A stretch of 64,000 nt of DNA, from contig CAIKEU010000068.1 of the NCBI GenBank assembly GCA_903826575.1, positions 26,179 through 90,178 on the forward strand, given 5' to 3'. The translations under genes and the position numbers were made by a program. Shown piece by piece: positions 46,481-54,881 of this stretch. The notes below the pieces were generated by a model, which was not told the DNA's origin, searched no databases, and was given only the letters and a program-made list of their open reading frames with translations. Numbering within the stretch: the stretch's first letter is position 1; each line of letters begins with the position of its first letter. Origin of the DNA: an uncultured bacterium. Its GTDB lineage: Bacteria; Actinomycetota; Actinomycetes; S36-B12; CAIYMF01.

Positions 46481-48127
46481 ATGAGTTTGTCTGCCCACCC
46501 TGCCGACTCGTCGACAGTCTACTTCGGCGGCCCAATCCTCACGATGGTCGGAGTTGAGCCCGAGTACGTTGAAGCCCTCGTCGTACGCGACGGCCAGATC
46601 GAGTTCGTCGGCTCAAAGTCTGACGCGCAGGCGATCGCGGGTCTCGATAGTAACCGCGTCAATCTTGGTGGGAAGGCACTTCTGCCAGGTTTCGTTGATG
46701 CCCATGGGCACATCATTGTCGCTGCCCACCAGATTGAGCAGGCGTGGCTGCGTGGGGAAAAGGTGACCAGCATCCCTGAGATGGTTCAGGCGCTCAAGGA
46801 GCAGGCCGTCATTAATGACGTTCAGCCGGGGGATTGGATCATCGGAGCTGGCTGGCACCCTGCCGTTTTAGCCGAGCACCGTCCACCCACCGCCGATGAG
46901 CTTGACGAGGTTTCAACCGAGTATCCCGTCATGGCGATCCACGCATCGGGTCATCAAGCATCCGTCAACCACAAGGCGCTTGAACTGGCTGGATACATTG
47001 CAGGCGTGGCTGACCCAGAAGGCGGCGTCATCGGTCGCGTCGAAGAAACCGATGTTCCGAATGGGTACCTCGAAGAGGCACCGGTCTTTCACTTGCGCAC
47101 GCTCATGCCGCCGTTGGCTTCAACGAAGTATGTTTCGCTGCTAGATCGAGCCATGACGCAGTGGGCGAGCAATGGCTTCACCACGGCTCAGGAAGATCTT
47201 CTTGGTGGGGGTGCCTCAGATGACTGGGACATAGTCGCCGCGGCACTTGCTCAAGGCCCGTTGAAGATTGACGTCCTGGGGTTTGTTGAGCCAAAGAACG
47301 TCGCATTCGCTCGCGAAAACTACGGTGATCGCATAACTGACTACGTTGATGGTTTCCGTTTAGGTGGCATCAAGATCTTCCTCGATGGCTCACTCGGAGG
47401 TTGCACGGCATGGATCTCGCAACCCTATGTAGGACTTGAGGATTCACCGAATTCGTGCGGCGTTCCGACGAAGTCTGACGAGGAGCTCGACGCGCAACTT
47501 GATGAGTTTTATCCGAGTGATCTTCAAATCCAAGCTCACCAGAATGGTGATGCCGCTCTCGACCAGTTCATGGCTGGGTTGACCAAGGCGATCGCCAAGC
47601 ATGGAAAGCTCGATAAGCGTCCAGTTGCTATTCACTGTCAACTGGTTCGTCCTGAACAGTGGGCCCAAGTAAACGCGCTAGGCATCATTCCTAGCCTTTA
47701 TACGAGTACCTTCCGCGATCAGGCTGACATCGTTGCCAAGCTCGTCGGGGATCGCATCAGTCAACACAATGCTGCCGGAACAGCTCTAGCAAACAACGTT
47801 CTATGGACGACACATAATGACGCACCACTGCTTCCACCGAGTGCGATGGCGCTCCTCGATGGCGCGGTGAATCGTACGTCCAATGCGGGCAATGTGTATG
47901 CACCGGAGGTCGGCGTCTCGACGTATGAAGCGCTCAAGGCGATTACGGTGTCGGCGGCCTATCAGAACTTTGAGGAAGCCTCTAAGGGCACGCTCGAGGT
48001 CGGCAAGTTGGCCGACCTCGTCATCCTTGATCGCGATCCACTGGCCGTTGATCCCACCGAACTGCTTCACGTCAAGGTCGTCGAGACGATTAAGGCAGGC
48101 ACAACCGTTTACACAGTGGACGCATAG
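46481..48127 (+). CDS. YtcJ-type amidohydrolase (second member)
   Basis: 548-aa metal-dependent amidohydrolase of the YtcJ/AepA group. The HxH metal site is in FVDAHGHIIVAAHQ (about residue 74), with later ligands in QAHQNGDAALDQF, AIHCQLVRPEQW and TTHNDAPLLPPSAMALL. The composite beta domain closes with LEVGKLADLVILDRDP. It is only distantly similar to the member at 21702-23333 and belongs to a different subgroup. The next gene, an FUSC-like membrane protein, starts on the base after the stop (TAGATG), so they form an operon. That pairing suggests uptake or efflux of the hydrolase's substrate or product (inference). Confidence 0.87.
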   Translation: MSLSAHPADSSTVYFGGPILTMVGVEPEYVEALVVRDGQIEFVGSKSDAQAIAGLDSNRVNLGGKALLPGFVDAHGHIIVAAHQIEQAWLRGEKVTSIPEMVQALKEQAVINDVQPGDWIIGAGWHPAVLAEHRPPTADELDEVSTEYPVMAIHASGHQASVNHKALELAGYIAGVADPEGGVIGRVEETDVPNGYLEEAPVFHLRTLMPPLASTKYVSLLDRAMTQWASNGFTTAQEDLLGGGASDDWDIVAAALAQGPLKIDVLGFVEPKNVAFARENYGDRITDYVDGFRLGGIKIFLDGSLGGCTAWISQPYVGLEDSPNSCGVPTKSDEELDAQLDEFYPSDLQIQAHQNGDAALDQFMAGLTKAIAKHGKLDKRPVAIHCQLVRPEQWAQVNALGIIPSLYTSTFRDQADIVAKLVGDRISQHNAAGTALANNVLWTTHNDAPLLPPSAMALLDGAVNRTSNAGNVYAPEVGVSTYEALKAITVSAAYQNFEEASKGTLEVGKLADLVILDRDPLAVDPTELLHVKVVETIKAGTTVYTVDA

Positions 48128-49135
48128 ATGTCGACCGCAGATATTGTTGCGAGGGACTCATACCAAGGGCCGACCTGGCTGAGGAAGTTCGTCATCGCTG
48201 CCGGAATAGTGATCCTCGTCGGGATTGTCCCGGTGGCCCTGATAGCACTATGGCTCGGTCCTGTCGCCGCTCTGGCCTTCCCATTTGGTCTGATGGGTGG
48301 CGTCTTCGCGTCTCGGGGTGAAAACCAAACAACGGCATGGGCTCTCTTCCCATTGCTCGCTATTGGAGGCGCGCTCTCGGCCTACACTGCTGGCACATGG
48401 TCGTGGGTTGTTGTTTTGGCAGTGCTTGGAGCCATCATTGGTTTCTTGTCGAGTGCTGGCCGCGCAGTGGCTGTCATTGAGGTCTGCATCATTGTGGTGT
48501 CAGGCGACTCTTATCGCGAACCTCGTGATCTGCTGCTCTACACGGCCTTCTTGGCCATCGGATACCTCGCTGGAATGCTGATTGGGCGGCTCACGGGTGC
48601 GGCCAAGTTGACTGAGCGCAAACCCTTCACGTACGTCTCGGGTCCTCGTGCGATGATTCTGTGCGCAGGCATCATGGGACTGGCAGGCGTTATTGGTGTC
48701 GTACTGACATCGCAGTTCGGGTGGACGAAGGCGTACTGGCTCCCGATGGTGTTCTTGATCCTTCTTGAGTTCTACATCACCGATCCACAGGGCGGCGCTC
48801 GGATGATTATCGGACGGGTCGTCGGAACAGTTCTAGGAATAGCGTTGCTGATCCCAGTGTTGAGTCAGCTGCCGTTGGTCGGGCAGGTCGTAGCTTTCGT
48901 TGCCTTGATAGCAGCGGGGATAGCCACCAGTGATGCTCGATATTGGCTCTCGACTGCGTACATCGCGGCCGCTGTTGTCCTGATCACAAGCATTGGCGCT
49001 GACCCGAAAGTTGTTGGTAATCAACGATTTTGGTCGACGTTTATTGCGTTCGTACTCGTTGGACTCATTGCGTGGGGGATGCGCTGGGTTCGGGTAGGGG
49101 AGAAGGTAACTGTTCCTTCGCGAGAAGTGGTTTAA
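48128..49135 (+). CDS. FUSC-like integral membrane protein
   Basis: 335-aa protein with about ten hydrophobic helices. It fits the fusaric-acid-resistance-like (FUSC_2) group by the paired membrane blocks and the conserved YWLPMVFLILLEFYITDPQG and RVVGTVLGIALLIPVLSQLP segments near residues 218-260. Such proteins are proposed aromatic-acid exporters, though this short form lacks the usual cytoplasmic domain. It directly follows the amidohydrolase gene with no gap. Its last 71 nt overlap the end of the convergent copD-like gene. Confidence 0.72.
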   Translation: MSTADIVARDSYQGPTWLRKFVIAAGIVILVGIVPVALIALWLGPVAALAFPFGLMGGVFASRGENQTTAWALFPLLAIGGALSAYTAGTWSWVVVLAVLGAIIGFLSSAGRAVAVIEVCIIVVSGDSYREPRDLLLYTAFLAIGYLAGMLIGRLTGAAKLTERKPFTYVSGPRAMILCAGIMGLAGVIGVVLTSQFGWTKAYWLPMVFLILLEFYITDPQGGARMIIGRVVGTVLGIALLIPVLSQLPLVGQVVAFVALIAAGIATSDARYWLSTAYIAAAVVLITSIGADPKVVGNQRFWSTFIAFVLVGLIAWGMRWVRVGEKVTVPSREVV

Positions 49136-50549
49136 CGAGATACAGCGCCAGGATCATCAGCCCAGTCACCGTGGCTGCAGCGACAGCTCGGGTGTCAATG
49201 AGGGACTGCGGACGTGTCGTCTGGAAGTAGGTAACAGCACCACATGTGATGACCCACATCACCATTGTTGTTATCACTCCACTGCGTTGACGTTCGCCAG
49301 TCAGTGACACCGCCAGCAGCCAACCGGTAAGCAGTACGAGGCCGATGTTGAACAGGGCGGCAAGTTGCACTCCGACAAGATGATCGAGCAGGTTCAAACC
49401 GAACAACTCGATGCACACCACTGATGCAACAACTGCCATGGTCTCTGGATATTGTCCAATTGCTTCCAGCCACGTTGGCGTGATCCGATCGGTGATCAAC
49501 ACTGCGCACTGGGGCAAGCCGAGCAATAGCAGCGAAACCGTGATCAGGTTCGTCGCTCCGTTGGCATTCGGGGTAGCCAGCGGCCCGATGCGAGACATCG
49601 CAATGGCAACGCCCACTGCAAATCCCATGACTAGAAACTCAGTGGTGGCGTAGCGGGTTAGTCCCTTGGTGCTGACTGCGCCGTCTGCGTCAAGGTGAGG
49701 AATCACCCGACGTCGCTGCAGCATCCCAAAGTACGCAAGCCAGCCGATGAAGACGACCTTGGCGATCACCAAGGCGCCGTACCACGTCGTCAGGAACAGC
49801 ACCGGTTGGGTGAGACGCACCGACGAATTGAGCAGCCCGGATTCGGCGGCGACAATTGCTGCTCCGAGGGCTACTGCGCTGAAGCGTGGGAGAACCGATT
49901 GAGCCCGCGTCGGCTCCATCGCGAGCAGCGCGACGACGACAGCCAGGCCGCCAAGCCAAACCGAGACTGATACGAGGTGGATGGACAGGCTGATCGTCGC
50001 AACAGCATGTCCACCGGACAGTCCGCCATGGCCAAGGAACGATGGTGCTAGGCATGCGGCAGCGGCGACGAAAACCACTACCCAGGCTGTCACCCGGGAG
50101 AAGACGGCCTGCGACAACGCACCGACCACCGCCACGCCAATGAACTGCCACAGGAATACCCGGCCCACATCCACTTGCGTTAGGACTGACCAGATCGTCG
50201 TGGGGTCCAGTGCACTAGAAAGCGGAACAGCGAGCACATCGGAAATCGTCAAAATGAATTGGACAGACACAAGGACAAGCCACAGCAGAGCCCACGCTGA
50301 CGCCCACCGCAAAACGCGCACAGATCTCTGTGGGACGACGAGTCCGCCGACAAGGACACAACCGAGCGTGACGGCCGCAGCAATGTCCCGGGCAAAGCGC
50401 ACCACAGGTAGTGACAACCACGTCACCGCCGGCGCTTGCGGGATACCGATTTCATTAGCAGGCAGAAGAGAACCCGCCACCCACAGGACGAGCAGCAGTA
50501 GTGGAATTCCCCACCACAGCTTACGACTGGTGGCGAACCGGTTCATCAC
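49065..50549 (-). CDS. copD: CopD-family copper transport/resistance membrane protein
   Basis: 494-aa polytopic membrane protein of the CopD family, about twelve helices. Key segment: FLGHGGLSGGHAVATISLSIHLVSVSVWLGGLAVVV-type region (around residue 175-205), with His residues that could bind copper. In many actinobacteria CopD is fused to a CtaG domain; here CtaG is encoded separately at 54882. It is the last gene of the cytochrome oxidase operon and overlaps the ctaE stop by 4 nt, so a role in copper delivery to the oxidase is likely. Its 3' end overlaps the FUSC-like gene by 71 nt. Confidence 0.8.
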   Translation of the reverse strand: MMNRFATSRKLWWGIPLLLLVLWVAGSLLPANEIGIPQAPAVTWLSLPVVRFARDIAAAVTLGCVLVGGLVVPQRSVRVLRWASAWALLWLVLVSVQFILTISDVLAVPLSSALDPTTIWSVLTQVDVGRVFLWQFIGVAVVGALSQAVFSRVTAWVVVFVAAAACLAPSFLGHGGLSGGHAVATISLSIHLVSVSVWLGGLAVVVALLAMEPTRAQSVLPRFSAVALGAAIVAAESGLLNSSVRLTQPVLFLTTWYGALVIAKVVFIGWLAYFGMLQRRRVIPHLDADGAVSTKGLTRYATTEFLVMGFAVGVAIAMSRIGPLATPNANGATNLITVSLLLLGLPQCAVLITDRITPTWLEAIGQYPETMAVVASVVCIELFGLNLLDHLVGVQLAALFNIGLVLLTGWLLAVSLTGERQRSGVITTMVMWVITCGAVTYFQTTRPQSLIDTRAVAAATVTGLMILALYLVKPLLAKEQLPSPLPEPSASPTQ

Positions 50550-51214
50550 TGACTAAACGTACCGAATGGGGGTGAATTTGTGTTGGGACTTTCCTGCATG
50601 ACGGTCGTGAACACACAGCCGAGGAAGGCTGCCACGCACAAGTACGTCATGAACATTGCTACGAGTCGCGCATGGTTGGGATTTTCGACGCTCACCCGGC
50701 CTGCGCGGGTTCGGTTGAAAATCGCTGCAGTGAGAAAGACTGCGAGGAAGAGCCAAATTCCGTTGGCAATAGCAAGCCAAAGCGTTGCTGAGGCGTACGC
50801 CCCGTCCGCGGGTCCGAAAGGAAAGCGGGCGATCTGGAAGATCTGACCGATGAAGGCGCCAAGTAGAAGCAGGCTCGATAGGAGGGCAGCGGACTTCATG
50901 GCACCAACCTTGCCTTCGCGCAGGCTGCGGTAACCGTTCCACATGATCAGCGTGGCGATAAGCATTGCCGTGAAGATCACCCAGAATGGCCACACCGGAG
51001 CCCAGTTCGCCGAGCCCGGCGTTGGTGCCCATGCCCCATTTACGTTCAGGGACCACAGGTACGCGTAAGACACCAGAAGAGCGATCGTTCCCGTCGTGCA
51101 GGAAACGATGATCATCCAAACGCCAAGCTTGTCGCGAGACCCGGTGACCTCAACGCTCTCACCCGTTGTTGGTGACAGTGTGCGACCAGCTTCGGTTGCT
51201 TTGGTATCACTCAT
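50546..51214 (-). CDS. ctaE: Cytochrome c oxidase subunit III (divergent)
   Basis: 222-aa membrane protein with five hydrophobic helices at about 33-50, 78-95, 112-130, 147-165 and 185-205. It is divergent from typical CtaE: the usual YWHFVD segment is replaced by NHARLVAMFMTYLCVAAFL. The assignment rests on size, helix count and position between ctaD and copD. Both junctions are 4-nt overlaps, showing tight coupling. It supports subunit I stability and oxygen access in the aa3-type complex. Confidence 0.75.
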   Translation of the reverse strand: MSDTKATEAGRTLSPTTGESVEVTGSRDKLGVWMIIVSCTTGTIALLVSYAYLWSLNVNGAWAPTPGSANWAPVWPFWVIFTAMLIATLIMWNGYRSLREGKVGAMKSAALLSSLLLLGAFIGQIFQIARFPFGPADGAYASATLWLAIANGIWLFLAVFLTAAIFNRTRAGRVSVENPNHARLVAMFMTYLCVAAFLGCVFTTVMQESPNTNSPPFGTFSQ

Positions 51215-53184
51215 GATCGTGCACTCACCTTTTCAGCGCCTTCGGTCTTTTGCATGATGGCGTCATCTGCCAGTTCGTATGGGTCCGGAGTTCCGAAATC
51301 GTAAGGACCTGAGGTGACGACGGGGAGCACGGGGAAGTTCTCATGCGGAACTGGCGTGGACGTGAAGTTCTCGAGCGTCTTTCCACCCCACGGATTGTCC
51401 GGTGCGGGGATTCCGTTACGCCACGAGTCGATGATTGCGTAAAGGAAGATCAGCATTCCGATGCCGATGATGTAAGCGCCGATCGTCGAGATCCAGTTGG
51501 AGATGTTGAACAAAGAATCAAACTGAAGCACGCGCCGAGGCATCCCCTGCAAGCCAGCAACGAACATAGACATGAACGTGATCTGGAATCCGGCGAAAGC
51601 GGTCCAGAAGCCGATCGAACCCCACAATTCGTCTAGGTAACGGCCGATCATTTTCGGGAAGAAGTAAGAGATCACGCCCATGGCTCCGAAGAGTCCGGCA
51701 CCCATGAGCATGTAATGGAAGTGCGCCACCACGAACATACTTCCGTGCATGTACTGATCGACAGGAGTGTCGGACAGGTACACCCCGGTGATGCCACCGA
51801 TGACTTTGTTCCAGACGACCGCGTAGACGGCCATCATTGGGAGTCGCTTCCATGGCTTACCTCGCCACATAGTTCCGAGAATTACGAGCACGAGGAAGCT
51901 AAATGGAATTGAGATCATCTCAGTGGACATCATGAACGGGTAGTTCGATTGCGGAGCCCAACCAGTCATGTACATGTGGTGAACCCACACAACGGCACTT
52001 AGGCCGACCACGCCAAAGATGCCAGACACCGCCAGCTTGTACGAGAAGAGTGGTTTACGGACGAAGACGGGCAGGTACTCAAGCAGACCTGCGGTCGCTG
52101 GGATGACGATGACGTAAACCTCGGGATGCCCAAGCAGCCAGAAGAGGTTCTCGTAAAGCCAGACGCTGCCACCACTTGAGGGTACGAAGAACGAAGTCAG
52201 TAACGTGCGGTCGCTGAGGGCCAAAATCTGCGAGTACTGATACATCGGGAACCACACCAAGCCCATGATTGATGAGCCGAGAATTCCGTAAACCAGGATC
52301 GGAGTGCGGCTCCACGTCATACCCGCAGCGCGCATCCGGACGATGGTCGTGATCAGGTTGACGCTCGCGATACCAGTGGAGAAGGCGAACGTAATGATGC
52401 AGATCTGGTAACCGATCATGCCGATTGGCGCCTGATCAGCCAGTGGCTGATACACCGTCCAACCGTCACGAATACCACCCATTAGCAAGTTGCTGACCAG
52501 AGGTGGAATTGCTGCGATGAGCAGCCAGATACTCAATGCATTCAAGCGCGGAAATGCCATGTCGCGCGCGCCACACATGATCGGCACGATGAAGTTACCG
52601 ATCGGTCCAGAAATGACGATGATCATCGCGATGATCATGACGATGCCGTGGGTGCCGATGATCGAGTTGTAGAAGTTTGGGTTGAAGACCTCAGTCCACG
52701 TAGCCCCAAGTTCGGTGCGGATCAGCATGGCCAGCAGACCGCCAAACCCGAACAGAACAAGTGTGACGACCAGGTACTGGATACCGACAACCTTGTGATC
52801 GGTCGTGAACTTCCAGAACTTCTCGCGACCCATGTCCTTTCCGGCCATGTATTCGGCGTCAGCGTGGGTGAGGTCGTGGCCGAGGAACCAGCGGATGGGT
52901 CCGGCGAAGGCGCCGATACCGGCCATGAATCCAATGACCCAGCCGATGTACATCATGGTGATGTTGATGTTGAGGCCAGACGGCAGAGCCATGCTGTTAG
53001 TGGCGCCAGCACCGGCAACGGCAGAGGTGATCTTGTCGGTCACAAACCAGAAAACGGCGGCTGTGACAACGCCAGAAATGAGGGCTGTAAGGAAGTTTGT
53101 GCGCCGCAACAACCCGCCCGGCTTACTGATCTGCTTGGGCTGCGGTACGTGAGCTTCTTCGTGAATCGCTACTGCAGTACTCAT
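51211..53184 (-). CDS. ctaD: Cytochrome c oxidase subunit I (K-channel residues missing)
   Basis: 657-aa catalytic subunit of a haem-copper oxidase. It starts at ATG 53184 (MSTAVAIHEEAH), overlapping the ctaC stop by 4 nt. Two extra helices (about 30-50 and 75-97) precede the canonical start TTDHKVVGIQYLV. Intact features: the haem His in IIGTHGIVMI, GARDMAFPRLN (D-channel Asp and Asn), GHPEVY (CuB His and cross-linked Tyr, near residue 355), the CuB His-His in VWVHHMYMTG and the haem ligands in VVAHFHYM. In helix VIII, where A-type oxidases read IAVPTGIKVF, this one reads ISIPFSFLVL, so the K-channel Thr and Lys are Phe and Leu. It is the central subunit of module 1. Confidence 0.93.
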   Translation of the reverse strand: MSTAVAIHEEAHVPQPKQISKPGGLLRRTNFLTALISGVVTAAVFWFVTDKITSAVAGAGATNSMALPSGLNINITMMYIGWVIGFMAGIGAFAGPIRWFLGHDLTHADAEYMAGKDMGREKFWKFTTDHKVVGIQYLVVTLVLFGFGGLLAMLIRTELGATWTEVFNPNFYNSIIGTHGIVMIIAMIIVISGPIGNFIVPIMCGARDMAFPRLNALSIWLLIAAIPPLVSNLLMGGIRDGWTVYQPLADQAPIGMIGYQICIITFAFSTGIASVNLITTIVRMRAAGMTWSRTPILVYGILGSSIMGLVWFPMYQYSQILALSDRTLLTSFFVPSSGGSVWLYENLFWLLGHPEVYVIVIPATAGLLEYLPVFVRKPLFSYKLAVSGIFGVVGLSAVVWVHHMYMTGWAPQSNYPFMMSTEMISIPFSFLVLVILGTMWRGKPWKRLPMMAVYAVVWNKVIGGITGVYLSDTPVDQYMHGSMFVVAHFHYMLMGAGLFGAMGVISYFFPKMIGRYLDELWGSIGFWTAFAGFQITFMSMFVAGLQGMPRRVLQFDSLFNISNWISTIGAYIIGIGMLIFLYAIIDSWRNGIPAPDNPWGGKTLENFTSTPVPHENFPVLPVVTSGPYDFGTPDPYELADDAIMQKTEGAEKVSARS

Positions 53185-54053
53185 GAGGTTGTAGTTCCTC
53201 CCTGCTCGCGAATCCAACTATTGAATTGCTCTTGGGTCACGACCTTCACTTGAGTCTCCATATAGGCATGATGAAGTCCACATAGTTCGGCGCATCGAAC
53301 GTTGAACGTTCCCAACTTCGTTGGCGTAAAGCCAGTGTTGGTGATGGCACCGGGGTTGGCATCGATTTTGACGCCTTCTTCCACGACCCAGAACGAGTGC
53401 ACGACATCGAGTGACGTGACATTGAAGTAGGCAGGGACATTCACGGGGAGAACGAGTTGGTCAGACTTGATGTTGCCGGAGTCTGGGTAGTCGAAGCTCC
53501 AGAGCCATTGCTGGCCGGTTACGTTGACGACAACTGGCTTGGCACTATTGGGCTGCTGGTTTGCAGGTACCGAGCCATACGAGTCCGACGTGATAGTCGC
53601 GAGTTCGACCAGGCCCCAGACGACGAGAAAAGCTGCGAGCACGCTGCAGACCGTGATCCACGTAACCACGGCGACGCCATTGGTTTGGATCGCCGGCCCA
53701 TCGGATGTCGGCTCATCTCGTGATGCGACCGATCCCCAGCCGCCCCACCATGAGTAGGTGAGCACCGCCAGGGTGCCTGCCATCAGGGGGGCGCACGTAA
53801 ACGTTAAGACGAACATCGTCTTTTCGATCTCGTTCATGATCGCCGAGCCCGGTCCGCCGGACATATTCATGAAGGCGACCATGACGAATGACAGGGCAAT
53901 AATCACGGCAGTGATTGCGACGGTAATCCAGAGCAGTCGCCGAACATATGGACGTTGGAGCCATTGCTTAACCAAGTGCATGCTGCCAGGACGATTGGTC
54001 GGGCTTTCGGGTTCGTCGGCCGAAGCTAGCGGGCGCTCATCGGTTGTTGACAT
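53181..54053 (-). CDS. ctaC: Cytochrome c oxidase subunit II with CuA site
   Basis: 290-aa subunit II. Unlike the usual two-helix form it has three hydrophobic helices (about 42-64, 82-104, 128-149) before the soluble domain. The CuA site is intact: DVVHSFWVVEEGVKIDANPG, then RCAELCGLHHAYMET, giving His, Cys-x3-Cys, His and Met. GQQWLWSFDYPD is the expected aromatic segment for electron entry. It overlaps ctaD by 4 nt and starts 1 nt after the cupredoxin gene stop (TGATATG). It accepts electrons from a soluble or membrane donor, probably the upstream cupredoxin or a cytochrome c. Confidence 0.94.
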   Translation of the reverse strand: MSTTDERPLASADEPESPTNRPGSMHLVKQWLQRPYVRRLLWITVAITAVIIALSFVMVAFMNMSGGPGSAIMNEIEKTMFVLTFTCAPLMAGTLAVLTYSWWGGWGSVASRDEPTSDGPAIQTNGVAVVTWITVCSVLAAFLVVWGLVELATITSDSYGSVPANQQPNSAKPVVVNVTGQQWLWSFDYPDSGNIKSDQLVLPVNVPAYFNVTSLDVVHSFWVVEEGVKIDANPGAITNTGFTPTKLGTFNVRCAELCGLHHAYMETQVKVVTQEQFNSWIREQGGTTTS

Positions 54054-54054
54054 A

Positions 54055-54759
54055 TCAGGCCACCGTGACCGTTCCGCTCATGAAGCCGCGTTGGCTCATT
54101 GGTCCACCAAACTCGACGTATCCGTTGCCACAGGGAAACTCGCAGTTCCAGACATAGTTTCCCGGCGCCCCTGTCATAAATGAAAACGTAACGTCAATTG
54201 GTGTTGGGTAACCGTTGGCCTGATTTGCAGCGTTATCTGCCTGCGCAGGCAGCGGGACACTCACATACATGTAGGGCTGGTTGCTGTCGGGGTACTGGTG
54301 GATGGTGAAAGTGTGGGCCACATTGGACGGGGCGACTGATGTGACGTCTTTGCCATCGACGGTCATCGTGTTGCCCACCGTTCCAGCCGGCTTCGCGAAC
54401 CAGTTGTTGTAAATCTGGCCACCGGTGTCGTACTGGTGGATGGTCACAGTCACGAGTGCGTTAGCGGGCAACTGAATACTGGTGGAGGGTGAATAGAACG
54501 GCCACTGTTGGCTATTGGCCACGAGTGTGGTGGTACTTGCCGGAATATTCGGTCCAGCCTGAGTAGCCGATGCATTCGGGAACACCGACAGCTCGAGGGT
54601 CGCGTGCTTGACTTCGCCATTCGACGTTTGTGACGTCCCCGCCGCGGTTGCCGTCAGGGTGGGGGGCTCGGCGCCGTTCTTTGCTACGAATAGAGCTGTC
54701 CCAGCCACGACGGCGATGCCGATCAAGACGGTTAAGAAGGCAAATAACGCCCGCTTCAT
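54055..54759 (-). CDS. Membrane-anchored two-Cys cupredoxin-like protein (module 1)
   Basis: 234-aa protein, start ATG 54759 with GGAGG 5 nt upstream. An N-terminal anchor (about 5-25, ALFAFLTVLIGIAVVAGTAL) precedes a beta-rich cupredoxin-like domain. Likely copper-loop motifs: AHTFTIHQYPD (His) and WNCEFPCGNGY, then GPMSQRGFMSGTVTV. The C-x3-C spacing is like the CuA loop of subunit II, but the His expected after it is Tyr, and no His lies between Cys and Met as in plastocyanin-type sites. It is the first gene of the oxidase operon, so it is probably an electron donor or copper chaperone. A paralogue heads module 2 (61375). Confidence 0.78.
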   Translation of the reverse strand: MKRALFAFLTVLIGIAVVAGTALFVAKNGAEPPTLTATAAGTSQTSNGEVKHATLELSVFPNASATQAGPNIPASTTTLVANSQQWPFYSPSTSIQLPANALVTVTIHQYDTGGQIYNNWFAKPAGTVGNTMTVDGKDVTSVAPSNVAHTFTIHQYPDSNQPYMYVSVPLPAQADNAANQANGYPTPIDVTFSFMTGAPGNYVWNCEFPCGNGYVEFGGPMSQRGFMSGTVTVA

Positions 54760-54881
54760 ATGACCTCCAATGTCGTGTGACAACGTATCGGTCAACACAC
54801 CATTCGTGTGGATCGGCACGCATCGCTGGATCAGGAATGATTTCGGGTTACGAGACCCGTAGCAGACAGGACACCGACCGC

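Noticed and set aside
51211..53184. Nitric oxide reductase instead of oxygen reductase
   Set aside because: The cross-linked Tyr of HPEVY and the CuA-bearing subunit II are present, which fits oxygen reduction, although the K-channel loss is unusual.
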